From contig JAFZHC010000059.1 in the NCBI GenBank assembly GCA_017555025.1, positions 1 through 52,990 of the forward strand: a stretch of 52,990 nt of DNA, in the 5' to 3' direction. Positions within the stretch are counted from its first letter, which is position 1, and each line of letters opens with the position of its first letter. The stretch comes from Akkermansia sp. Lineage in GTDB: Bacteria; Verrucomicrobiota; Verrucomicrobiia; Verrucomicrobiales; Akkermansiaceae. Shown in pieces: positions 28,444-36,563 of the stretch. The notes beneath the pieces were generated by a model. It had not been told where the DNA came from. It did no database searches and worked only from the letters and a program-made list of their open reading frames with translations. The position numbers were made by a program, and so were the translations under genes.

Positions 28444-30372
28444 TCAAAGTTGCGTCTGTGCTTTTTCTGCTGCTATAACACTATCCGGTCGGGGGCCGCT
28501 ATACGGTTGAACTTTATCGGAGCACAAGTCCCATTCTGCCCGGTAGTGAGGAGTCTGAACATTGAACAGCCCCAAAATGGTGTGGAATATATGACCGTGA
28601 CCGGTAGTCAGCCCGGTGTTAGCCTGAAGTTGTGCCAGCGCTTTGGCAAAATGTGGGTGGAGCTTTTCAAATTCGGGGGAGGTCAGGATGAAGAGCGGGA
28701 CTACGCAGATATCGTTCGAATGGAAGGTACGGAGATAGGATGCTGCATCCGGTTGCGCAGTAATCCACCCACGCCCCAAGTGGCCGTTACTGTCGTAACC
28801 TAAGCTTTCTCCATGGTCGCTCACATAAATGTAGACAAAGGGTCTGTCACCCAGGCCTTCTGCGATGGTTCGAATGTAGGCATCAGTATGTACGATGGTG
28901 TTGTCGTAGGCGTTGATAATGTGCTCTACTTCGCCGCCGCCTGCGCAGTACAGTGAATTGTCTTCGTAGGGAGTAAAGGCCGGTTTGGTATGGTCGAAGT
29001 GGTTGAAGGGTCCGTGGCTACCTTCATTATTGATAACAAAAAAGATGTTTTTGTCGGCATGCTTGTGGCAGACGTTCAGAACTTGAGCTGCTTGCTCCAT
29101 GACGCTCCCCGGTGATTCCTGAAGGTTATCAGCCTTTTCCGTGAAGGTGTAAAGGAGCTGGGAAAAAGTTGATTGGAAAGCTGCTGTTAATGTGCTTTTG
29201 GTAAAGCCAAGATGCTCATATCCGACATGGTATGATACATAAAAGCCATTGGCGTGGAAGAGGTCGCTGACGGTTTTGACCGTGGCTTTTGCTGATTCGT
29301 CTGTTTCTGTGTAGGCGATGCTGGCTGTCGCATCTGTCAGAATGGTTGATATGGCGTCGCAGGTATCGCATGCCGCAGCGATGCAGCGAGGGAAGTTGTA
29401 CAAGTGAGGCCGGCTTGCTAACCAAGGTGTGGTGTTACGGTAGTAACCATTCAGTGAAAGATGGTTGGAGCGCACGCTTTCTCCGATATGCAGGATACAT
29501 ACTACGTTGTCTTGCTCGCTGACGGTAGGAATGTGCGAGGGCTTATCTGCCGCGGACGGTAGTTGCGAGACTTCCTTGATAAGGCGGAGATTGCGCTTAA
29601 CCCCGTTTTCAAAATTGGAAACAAAGGAAATGACATCGTGGTACATCCATGTGCGGGGAGTAATGCGCGATTTGTACGGTAGTCCCAGCCCGGAGAAGCT
29701 GAAGAGAGCCAGCAAAAATGCTCCTGCAGAGATAAGTCTCAGGCTGCGATATTTTTGAATGCAGCGGTTCGAAATGTAGCAGATGATGATGATTGCTGCC
29801 AGCAATGTTACCAGCATGGTTGTGTTGCTGAAGGTAAGGAAATTAGCAATTTCTTCCTTTGAGGCGTGCACAATCTCAGATATAACCCCGGCACTGAAAC
29901 TGATGCCCATGGTGTGAAAGCTGATGGCTTGCATGGTCTCAATCATCAGGAAAGGGCCCCAGAACAGTAGGGCAAAACGCCTGAACACGGCCCACGATAA
30001 CAGAAAACAGGCTGTGCTGTATAGCGTCAGCTCCGTGTTGGGAATTCGGGCGAGTGCTCGTTCTATGTCGCAGAAACTGAAAACCGCAAAGATAAGCAGG
30101 ATGGAGCCAAGAGCTTTGGCTGACAATTCTTCATACTGCCGATGGGTACAAATGCGCTCAGTAACATACCACACCATTAGCGCCAGCACTCCGGCAAAGA
30201 GGCGGGATTTAAGACCGTGCCACCACACATCGTCCAACCAGCTCGGGGCATGCAGGATAATGGAAATTATTTGAATGACCGCAAACACAATCAATACCCA
30301 TTTCCAGCCTTTGAGTTTTGTAGTCAACAGAAGGCTGAAGTTTTTGATAATAGCTGCAAGGCGAGACGTCAT
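28444..30372 (-). CDS. Phosphoethanolamine transferase (EptA-like, sulfatase fold)
   Basis: This 642-aa inner-membrane enzyme has five or more N-terminal membrane helices and a periplasmic sulfatase-fold domain. It should transfer phosphoethanolamine from phosphatidylethanolamine to lipid A or another glycan. Motifs are LHIGESVRSNHLSLNGYYRN, the putative nucleophile-Thr region AACDTCDAIST, NNEGSHGP, and the metal motif YVSDHGESLG. The family GT nucleophile context is altered to DT. The ATG at 30370-30372 is chosen because the promoter (TAGACA-17-TATACT at 30418-30446) lies downstream of the longest possible start. Such enzymes can confer cationic-peptide resistance. No two-component regulator is adjacent. 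Confidence 0.85.
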   Translation of the reverse strand: MTSRLAAIIKNFSLLLTTKLKGWKWVLIVFAVIQIISIILHAPSWLDDVWWHGLKSRLFAGVLALMVWYVTERICTHRQYEELSAKALGSILLIFAVFSFCDIERALARIPNTELTLYSTACFLLSWAVFRRFALLFWGPFLMIETMQAISFHTMGISFSAGVISEIVHASKEEIANFLTFSNTTMLVTLLAAIIIICYISNRCIQKYRSLRLISAGAFLLALFSFSGLGLPYKSRITPRTWMYHDVISFVSNFENGVKRNLRLIKEVSQLPSAADKPSHIPTVSEQDNVVCILHIGESVRSNHLSLNGYYRNTTPWLASRPHLYNFPRCIAAACDTCDAISTILTDATASIAYTETDESAKATVKTVSDLFHANGFYVSYHVGYEHLGFTKSTLTAAFQSTFSQLLYTFTEKADNLQESPGSVMEQAAQVLNVCHKHADKNIFFVINNEGSHGPFNHFDHTKPAFTPYEDNSLYCAGGGEVEHIINAYDNTIVHTDAYIRTIAEGLGDRPFVYIYVSDHGESLGYDSNGHLGRGWITAQPDAASYLRTFHSNDICVVPLFILTSPEFEKLHPHFAKALAQLQANTGLTTGHGHIFHTILGLFNVQTPHYRAEWDLCSDKVQPYSGPRPDSVIAAEKAQTQL

Positions 30373-30417
30373 GGCTTGTACTGATATTGAATGGAGCCCC
30401 CGTACTGAGGCTTTGCG

Positions 30418-30446
30418 AGTATAGCTTGTATGGTGTTTCTTGTCTA
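30418..30446 (-). promoter_or_regulatory. Promoter of the EptA-like gene
   Basis: TAGACA (30441-30446), a 17-nt spacer and TATACT (30418-30423) on the minus strand place the start near 30411. That gives a leader of about 40 nt. The intergenic stretch 30373-30702 also holds the divergent rpsB promoter and a small AGTGA/TCACT hairpin followed by T residues near 30505-30527. I see no gene in it. Confidence 0.55.
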
Positions 30447-30558
30447 GTCTAAAGTGTACCATCAATGCTTTGCGCTATATGTAGCGAGGGATATGGGGAG
30501 ATATAGTGAAAAAATCACTTCTTTTTTGCCGTAAATGAAACATTGTAAATTATTTTGA

Positions 30559-30587
30559 TTGACATTGAAGGGTGGTGGGTGTATCCT
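30559..30587 (+). promoter_or_regulatory. Promoter of rpsB-tsf
   Basis: A perfect TTGACA (30559-30564), a 17-nt spacer and TATCCT (30582-30587) predict a leader of about 110 nt before the rpsB ATG. The leader contains complementary GGAGG (near 30621) and CCTCC (near 30664) segments. It may be an autoregulatory S2-binding leader. Confidence 0.65.
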
Positions 30588-30702
30588 GTGCGTCCCCGCT
30601 GATGCTGCAATACCAACAATGGAGGGCTGGGGGCTATAGCGCAGCACCTTCCGCACATTCGTGCCTCCTGATATAAGGTTGCACACAACATATACACATA
30701 CA

Positions 30703-31383
30703 ATGATTAACGAACTCGTATCCAAGATGGTTGAAGCCGGCGTGCACTATGGTCACCAGACCCGCAAGTGGCACCCCAACATGAAGAAGTACATTCTCAC
30801 TCAGAAGAATGGTATTCACATCATCAACCTGGAGGAGACTGAAAAGTGCCTCGACAAGGCTTGCGCTTTCCTTGCTGAGAAGGCTGCCAAGAACAAGAAG
30901 ATTCTCTTCGTTGGCTGCAAGCGTCAGGCTCAGGAGGCTGTGAAGGAGGCCGCTGAGGCCACCGGTCAGTACTATGTAAACTTCCGTTGGCTGGGTGGTA
31001 TGCTCACCAACATGAGCACCATCAAGAAGAGCATTGCTCGCCTCGACTGGCTCGAGAACCTCGACAAGCAGCCCGAGTACAAGAGCATGTCCAAGAAGGA
31101 GCTCGCCGCTCTGGCTCGTGAGCGCGAGAAGCTTCTGCGCAACCTGCAGGGTATCCGCAACATGGGTGGCGCTCCCGACGTGATGGTTGCCATCGGTGCT
31201 GACCACGAGGATATCGCTATCCGCGAGGCTCACATTCTGGGCATCCCCGTAATCGTTCTGACCGACACCAACGCCGATCCCGAGAGCGTGGATTTCCCCA
31301 TCCCCGGCAACGATGACGCTGTACGTTCCATCCGCCTGATTCTCTCCGTTCTGACGGAGGCTATCAACAAGAATAAGGCCTAA
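30703..31383 (+). CDS. rpsB: Small ribosomal subunit protein uS2
   Basis: This 226-aa 30S ribosomal protein shows VSKMVEAGVHYGHQTRKWHP at its N-terminus, IINLEETEKCL, FVGCKRQAQEAVKEAA, RWLGGMLTN and the C-terminal IGADHEDIAIREAHILGIP with DTNADPESVDFPIPGNDDA. The ATG at 30703 (MINELVSKM) is the family start, and an in-frame ATG 14 codons upstream is not. Codon use is that of a highly expressed gene. It is co-transcribed with tsf (33-nt gap) and ends at the terminator at 32304. The 110-nt leader may carry feedback control by uS2, as known for rpsB in other bacteria. Confidence 0.97.
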   Translation: MINELVSKMVEAGVHYGHQTRKWHPNMKKYILTQKNGIHIINLEETEKCLDKACAFLAEKAAKNKKILFVGCKRQAQEAVKEAAEATGQYYVNFRWLGGMLTNMSTIKKSIARLDWLENLDKQPEYKSMSKKELAALAREREKLLRNLQGIRNMGGAPDVMVAIGADHEDIAIREAHILGIPVIVLTDTNADPESVDFPIPGNDDAVRSIRLILSVLTEAINKNKA

Positions 31384-31416
31384 TTGCCTCTTAACCCGAA
31401 TTTTACAGATAATACT

Positions 31417-32283
31417 ATGGCTGACATTACCGCCCAGATGGTCAAAGAGCTGCGCGCCAAGACCGACGCCGGCATGATGGACTGCAAGAACGCTCTCATC
31501 GAGTGTGACGGCAACATGGACGAAGCTGTGAAGTACCTCCGCGAGAAGGGTATCGCCAAGGCTGCCAAGAAGGCTGACCGCGACGCCAAGGAGGGTGTTG
31601 TTACCACCGTTGTGGAGGGTAACGACGGCATCATCTTCGAGATTAACTGCGAGACTGACTTCTGCTCCAAGGGCGACAAGTTCAAGGCTCTCGTGGCTGA
31701 GATTGCTACCGCTCTGAAGGCTTCCGACGCTAAGAGCCTGGAGGACGCCCTCAACGTGGCTATCAACGGTACCACCGTTGAGAAGTACATCGCTGAGCAG
31801 TGCGCTGCTATCGGTGAGAACATGAAGCTGCGCAAGTTCGCCCGCTACACGCTGGCCGGCGAGGGCAGCATCGTTTCCTACATCCACATGGGTGGCAAGG
31901 TAGGTGTTCTCCTGCAGGTTGCCTGCGGCAAGGCTGAGACCGTTGCTGCTGCTGACTTCCAGGCCATGTGCAAGGACATCACTCTGCACATTGCTGCCTG
32001 CGCTCCCAAGAGCGTGGACTCCTCCTCTCTTGATCCCGCCTTCGTGGCTGAGGAGCAGGAGATTGCCAAGGCTCAGCTCATCGCTGAGGGCAAGCCCGAG
32101 GCTCTGCTCGAGAAGATTCTTCCCGGCAAGCTTAAGGCTCTCTACAAGCAGAGCTGCCTCATGAGCCAGGAGTTCGTGAAGGACGGCTCCATCACCGTTG
32201 AGAAGCTCGTTGCCAACGTTGCCAAGCAGCTTGGCGACACCATCACCGTGGTGTCCTTCGAGCGCTTCCAGCTCGGTGCTTAA
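31417..32283 (+). CDS. tsf: Translation elongation factor Ts
   Basis: EF-Ts exchanges GDP for GTP on EF-Tu. The 288-aa protein starts MADITAQMVKELRAKTDAGM and contains the MMDCKNALIECDGNMDEAV signature, the IIFEINCETDFCSKGDKFKAL core and the second repeat region with the LLQVACGKAETV strand. The family motif TGAGMMDCK reads TDAGMMDCK here. The order rpsB-tsf is the standard bacterial operon. An in-frame ATG 11 codons upstream is rejected because the family start follows. Codon bias matches high expression. Confidence 0.97.
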   Translation: MADITAQMVKELRAKTDAGMMDCKNALIECDGNMDEAVKYLREKGIAKAAKKADRDAKEGVVTTVVEGNDGIIFEINCETDFCSKGDKFKALVAEIATALKASDAKSLEDALNVAINGTTVEKYIAEQCAAIGENMKLRKFARYTLAGEGSIVSYIHMGGKVGVLLQVACGKAETVAAADFQAMCKDITLHIAACAPKSVDSSSLDPAFVAEEQEIAKAQLIAEGKPEALLEKILPGKLKALYKQSCLMSQEFVKDGSITVEKLVANVAKQLGDTITVVSFERFQLGA

Positions 32284-32303
32284 TTGACCTTTATTGATAC
32301 AAC

Positions 32304-32339
32304 AGAGCACGGAGCGCATGGTTGCTCCGTGCTCTTTTT
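32304..32339 (+). terminator. Terminator of rpsB-tsf
   Basis: The 12-bp stem AGAGCACGGAGC (32304-32315) / GCTCCGTGCTCT (32324-32335) is followed by a T run. Confidence 0.92.
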
Positions 32340-32351
32340 CATTATTTTATC

Positions 32352-33137
32352 ATGAATGCGGTAACGGTAAGAGATGCCCGGGTGTTCCTCTCCGGACGTG
32401 AAATCCTGCATAATATCAACTGGGAGGTGAAGCGCGGCGAGCGCTGCTTCATTTTGGGTGCCAATGGCGCCGGCAAGACCACCTTGGTTCGCATGCTCAT
32501 GGGGTATGCCTGGCCGGTATTCGGCGCAACTGTGGAAGTGCTTGGTCATCGTTTTGGCACAATTAACCTGCAGCAACTCCGCAAGCGCATTGCCTGGGTG
32601 AGCCCCCTTATGCACCAATGGCTGGGCGACCGCGATTGGACCGGCCGTGAAATGGTGCTCTCCGGGCCGGATGCCACCATTGGTCTTTTCCGCGAGGCTA
32701 CCGCAGAGGAGGAGGTGAAAGCCGCCGCCCTTATGGCAAGCTTGCGTGCAGAGCACCTTATGGAGCGCACCGTGGCTACCATGAGCAGCGGGGAGCAGGT
32801 CAAAGTGCTCATTGCCCGCGCCCTCATGACTAACCCCGAGCTCATGATTCTTGATGAACCCAGCGTTTATCTCGATATTGCCGGTCGCGAATTCCTGCTG
32901 CGCACCATTGATGAGCTGGCCGCAGCTCGTCCCGAACTTACCATTATTTTCATCACCCAGCGCATCGAAGATATCTTGCCTGTGTTCTCCCGCGGCATGA
33001 TTTTGCGCCAAGGTAATATCCTCTCATATGGCCTGCGCGATGAGGTGCTCACCGAGCAAAATCTTCGCTCCGCCTTCGAGCTGGATATTCGCCTCATCAA
33101 AGCCCGCAACGGGCGCTTGTGGACGGTTATTGAATGA
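32352..33137 (+). CDS. Stand-alone ABC transporter ATP-binding protein
   Basis: This 261-aa ATPase has Walker A LGANGAGKTT (about residues 36-45), Q-loop WVSPLMHQ, a signature variant TMSSGEQVKV, Walker B LMILDEPS and the H-loop region replaced by IIFITQRIED (Gln where His is usual). The layout resembles ModF/YlmA-like cytoplasmic ABC ATPases. No permease or binding protein is encoded nearby, so the partner is unknown. The ATG at 32352 is used because the frame upstream lies in the tsf terminator. Confidence 0.85.
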   Translation: MNAVTVRDARVFLSGREILHNINWEVKRGERCFILGANGAGKTTLVRMLMGYAWPVFGATVEVLGHRFGTINLQQLRKRIAWVSPLMHQWLGDRDWTGREMVLSGPDATIGLFREATAEEEVKAAALMASLRAEHLMERTVATMSSGEQVKVLIARALMTNPELMILDEPSVYLDIAGREFLLRTIDELAAARPELTIIFITQRIEDILPVFSRGMILRQGNILSYGLRDEVLTEQNLRSAFELDIRLIKARNGRLWTVIE

Positions 33138-33222
33138 CGCGGTGGGCGCCGTTTCTCCACAACTGCTGTATGGCGGTCATTTAATAGACCGACCGGTGGG
33201 GGAGATGGGTAGCGCCGGTAAA

Positions 33223-33738
33223 TTATTTCTCGGCTTCCACCTGCAGGAAGGCGTGGAGCTCATCCAGCGCCTTTTTCTGGGTGGGGCAGGCACGGCGGCG
33301 ATCTCCCAAGGCAAAGCTGCAACGCTCCATCCCTGAGAAGTTGTAGTTCGTCAGCCCCTTATTGCGCAGATTGTCCATGCGGCGGCGCAGTTCCGTGTAG
33401 AAGAAGAGGGGTAGGGGGGCTTCGTCGGCCAACGTATCCAGCTCAATATCCACGGGCGGCGGTTGCTTGCGCAGGTGGGTGGCAATCAGGGGCAGGCCAA
33501 TTTGGTTTAGCAGGCTGCGCATGCGGTCAAAGAGGTAATCCAGCGGTACGGCATGCAGCGGGCAATTGTTCTCCAAATACTGCAGCACCCCGGCGGCAAT
33601 TTCCTCCTTGAACGGAAGCTTGGTACCGGCAGATGTAGCGGCCTCCTGCAGCACATTTACGAGCCAGGCCAAATCGTAGTCTGAGAACACGCAGTAGCCG
33701 TTCTGCAGCAGCGGGCGGTTGTTCTTGAAAGAAATCAT
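33223..33738 (-). CDS. Hypothetical protein coupled to nrdR (171 aa)
   Basis: This soluble protein has no signal or membrane segment and is not recognised. Noticeable features are an N-terminal ISFKNNRPLLQNGYCVFSDY segment, a helical middle and a basic Arg-rich GDRRRACPTQKKALDEL tail. Its ATG overlaps the nrdR stop (TGATG), so the two are translationally coupled. A role linked to ribonucleotide reductase control or DNA metabolism is only a guess from position. Confidence 0.6.
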   Translation of the reverse strand: MISFKNNRPLLQNGYCVFSDYDLAWLVNVLQEAATSAGTKLPFKEEIAAGVLQYLENNCPLHAVPLDYLFDRMRSLLNQIGLPLIATHLRKQPPPVDIELDTLADEAPLPLFFYTELRRRMDNLRNKGLTNYNFSGMERCSFALGDRRRACPTQKKALDELHAFLQVEAEK

Positions 33739-34226
33739 CAGAAGGAAAGTTTGCGTTGCAGCGGGTCATTGGCACTCTTGCGCTCCATCCGACGTATCAA
33801 ATCAATGAACTCATCCACATTCGTGAATTGACGATAAACCGATACATAGCGTATATAAGCTACAGGGTCAATCGTTTGAAGCTTCTCAATGACCTTCATG
33901 CCAATAATGGATGACGGTACTTCGCGTTGGTGGTCGTGGTGAAGCTCGGCAATAATCTCATCTGCCGCTACATCCAGTTGATCCATGCTCACAGGGCGCT
34001 TCTCGCAAGCCTTAATCATGCCGCGCAAAATCTTCTCGCGGTTCAGCGCTTCGTGTACGTTGTCACGCTTTACCACGCGCAGCTCCGTGCGCTCAATCTG
34101 CTCATACGTTGTATAGCGGTATTGGCAGCGTATGCACTCGCGGCGACGGCGTATGCACGTGCCGTCCTTCGACATGCGAGAGTCGATTACCTTGTCTTCC
34201 ATATAGCCGCATTGAATGCATCTCAT
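33738..34226 (-). CDS. nrdR: Ribonucleotide reductase regulator NrdR
   Basis: This 162-aa zinc-ribbon plus ATP-cone repressor controls ribonucleotide reductase genes in response to ATP/dATP. The zinc ribbon CIQCGYMEDKVIDSR...CIRCQYRYTTYE and the ATP-cone VVKRDNVHEALNREKILRGM are visible. An ATG three codons upstream lies inside the promoter -10 box (TAAGAT, 34234-34239), so the start is placed at 34226. That is 7 nt after the -10, making the transcript leaderless. The 171-aa gene overlaps its stop. Confidence 0.92.
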   Translation of the reverse strand: MRCIQCGYMEDKVIDSRMSKDGTCIRRRRECIRCQYRYTTYEQIERTELRVVKRDNVHEALNREKILRGMIKACEKRPVSMDQLDVAADEIIAELHHDHQREVPSSIIGMKVIEKLQTIDPVAYIRYVSVYRQFTNVDEFIDLIRRMERKSANDPLQRKLSF

Positions 34227-34233
34227 GCCTTCC

Positions 34234-34261
34234 ATCTTACCACAATTTGTGGGGCGGTCAA
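34234..34261 (-). promoter_or_regulatory. Leaderless-type promoter of nrdR
   Basis: TTGACC (34256-34261), a 16-nt spacer and TAAGAT (34234-34239) read on the minus strand. The -10 box covers an apparent upstream ATG. The remaining intergenic stretch 34262-34497 is increasingly AT-rich and shows no gene. Confidence 0.6.
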
Positions 34262-34497
34262 TACCGACCCTGTGCCATATATTCTGGCTGTGCGTGTTGC
34301 ATCTGTCATGCTTCTCTAGCTTTTCTTAACTATCCCGCCCATGATAACATTCGTGGGTGAAAGCCATATGTGCAATCAGGTGAGACCCTTGATAGTTGAG
34401 ATGCTTGAAGAAGTATTCCATTTTCAATAAATGTGCTGAAATATAAGGATTTTTTTGTAATTTTTCTAAAAAATGCGACATTTTTCAACAAAAAACC

Positions 34498-34526
34498 TTG
34501 CAACGCTGTAGGAAATATGGTAATTA
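34498..34526 (+). promoter_or_regulatory. Leaderless-type promoter of the ArsC/Spx-like gene
   Basis: TTGCAA (34498-34503), a 17-nt spacer and TAATTA (34521-34526) end 6 nt before the ATG at 34533. Confidence 0.55.
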
Positions 34527-34532
34527 AAAGTC

Positions 34533-34895
34533 ATGAGCACACAGTTTATAGAATATCCGAAGTGCAGCACCTGCCGCAAGGCACGTACATGGCTGCAGGA
34601 ACAAGGGGTTGAGTTTGATGGTCGTCACATTGCAGAGCAGGCGCCTACGGCAGATGAGCTGCGTGGATGGTGGCAGGCCAGCGGGCTGCCGCTGAAGAAG
34701 TTTTTCAATACCTGCGGGGTGAAGTACAGAGAGATGAATCTGGCCTCCCGCCTGAAGGAGATGAGCGAGGAGGAAATGCTCGCCCTGTTGGCCACCGATG
34801 GCTTGCTGGTGAAGCGTCCTCTGCTTATCACCGATTCCGGCAAGGTGATTCCCGGCTTTAAGGCTGAGACCTGGAGCGCCGCGCTGGGTAAGTAA
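34533..34895 (+). CDS. ArsC/Spx-family thioredoxin-fold protein
   Basis: This 120-aa protein of the arsenate reductase-like family has a CSTCRKA motif (about residues 11-17), the Cys-x-x-Cys pair seen in Spx/YffB-type members. The KRPLLITDSGKVIPGF segment near 94-109 corresponds to the conserved RP(I/L) loop. It may be a glutaredoxin-like reductase or a regulator. True arsenate reductase activity is uncertain, since no ars genes are nearby. It is monocistronic with its own leaderless-type promoter and a strong terminator. Confidence 0.8.
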   Translation: MSTQFIEYPKCSTCRKARTWLQEQGVEFDGRHIAEQAPTADELRGWWQASGLPLKKFFNTCGVKYREMNLASRLKEMSEEEMLALLATDGLLVKRPLLITDSGKVIPGFKAETWSAALGK

Positions 34896-34927
34896 ATTTT
34901 TTGTAAGTGATAATATTGGAGAGAGTC

Positions 34928-34961
34928 AGAGTCGTCCCCGCTCGCGGGGGCGGCTCTTTTT
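34928..34961 (+). terminator. Terminator of the ArsC/Spx-like gene
   Basis: A 13-bp stem with two G-U pairs (34928-34940 / 34945-34957) and the loop CTCG is followed by a T run. Confidence 0.88.
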
Positions 34962-34965
34962 GTGA

Positions 34966-34993
34966 GTCGCAGGACAAGTCGCAGGACAAGTCA
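34966..34993. repeat. Two tandem 12-bp repeats next to the IS element
   Basis: GTCGCAGGACAA occurs at 34966-34977 and 34978-34989 and is followed by GTCA. The 11-mer AGGACAAGTCA (34983-34993) reappears in inverse orientation inside the IS noncoding region at 36322-36332. Confidence 0.7.
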
Positions 34994-35007
34994 ATTATAA
35001 TTTGAGC

Positions 35008-35039
35008 AAAATCTGATTTTTTGTAAAAAATCAGATTTT
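35008..35039. repeat. 32-nt perfect palindrome
   Basis: A 15-bp perfect inverted repeat (35008-35022 / 35025-35039) with a 2-nt loop, AT-rich with the core ATCTGAT. It is the first of three unrelated perfect or near-perfect hairpins in 120 nt. Confidence 0.8.
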
Positions 35040-35047
35040 GTAGTTCG

Positions 35048-35071
35048 GCATTGCCCAAAATTGGGCAATGC
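35048..35071. repeat. Palindrome with an 11-bp stem
   Basis: GCATTGCCCAA (35048-35058) and TTGGGCAATGC (35061-35071) pair perfectly around 2 nt. Confidence 0.8.
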
Positions 35072-35082
35072 AGTAGCAGGAC

Positions 35083-35125
35083 TTGGGAGAGGGGGAAGTG
35101 CATTGCCACTTCCCTCCTCTCCCAA
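35083..35125. repeat. Long hairpin, 18-bp stem with one bulge
   Basis: TTGGGAGAGG (35083-35092) pairs with CCTCTCCCAA (35116-35125), and GGGAAGTG (35093-35100) pairs with CACTTCCC (35107-35114). Position 35115 is bulged and the loop is CATTGC. Confidence 0.8.
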
Positions 35126-35155
35126 ACCCTCACCCCCTCGGCTAGGGTAGTATGG

Positions 35156-35176
35156 GTTTCCCTTCGGGAAAACTTT

Positions 35177-35178
<2 letters not shown>
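35156..35178 (+). terminator. Terminator-like hairpin at the end of the transposase gene
   Basis: GTTTCCC and GGGAAAAC flank a TTC loop (35156-35173) and are followed on the plus strand by TTTTT. It would stop plus-strand readthrough from entering the transposase gene in antisense. Confidence 0.5.
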
Positions 35179-36227
<1,049 letters not shown>

Positions 36228-36241
36228 TGTCTTGTCTCCTT

Positions 36242-36470
36242 CTCGGTTACGGACGTAAAAGTCCACTCAATTATTCGAGACGAAACGCGGAGCCTCCATT
36301 ATGGTGGGACTGGGGTGACCCTGACTTGTCCTCGGGTTTACTCCCTTGTTACGAAAACGGGTGTACCCCCAGTCGGCTTATCAAAATAGCGAGTTTTGGT
36401 AAGCCTCTCCGCCAGTTCGGATTTTACACCGAACGAGCTCAGTTTACCACAATAAATTAACCGAGTTACA
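36242..36470 (-). ncRNA. Candidate IS110 bridge RNA (upstream noncoding region)
   Basis: Between the transposase start and the element end lie three consecutive predicted hairpins on the minus strand. The first pairs GTTCGG (36415-36420) with CCGAAC (36429-36434). The second is a 12-bp stem (36375-36386 / 36394-36405) with a 7-nt loop. The third is a 9-bp stem (36308-36316 / 36366-36374) enclosing about 49 nt. This matches the 5' stem-loop plus two internal-loop layout described for IS110 bridge RNAs, which guide the recombinase. The third loop contains an 11-nt segment matching the DNA at 34983-34993. Expression and exact ends are unproven. Confidence 0.5.
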
Positions 36471-36506
36471 GGGGGATGTTAGAGCTTGTCTAAAAGCTAT
36501 TTCTGA

Positions 36507-36535
36507 TTGACAATCAGTTAAGAAAGTGCTATAAT
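36507..36535 (+). promoter_or_regulatory. Promoter of the Fic gene
   Basis: A perfect TTGACA (36507-36512), a 17-nt spacer and a perfect TATAAT (36530-36535) are present. The ATG at 36564 has a GGGGG ribosome site 6-7 nt upstream, so this gene has a normal leader. Confidence 0.75.
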
Positions 36536-36563
36536 AGGGCAGTTGGAAGAAGGGGGATACAGC

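Noticed and set aside
30634..32319. Long open frame opposite rpsB and tsf
   Set aside because: Antisense shadow of two highly codon-biased genes. The predicted sequence is Leu/Val/His-rich without motifs.
34533..34895. Arsenic-resistance function for the ArsC-family gene
   Set aside because: No ars efflux or regulator genes are nearby, and the CxxC motif fits Spx/YffB-type proteins at least as well.
36543..36563. TTG at 36543 as the Fic start
   Set aside because: It would sit at the predicted transcription start with no ribosome site, while the ATG at 36564 has a GGGGG site at good distance.
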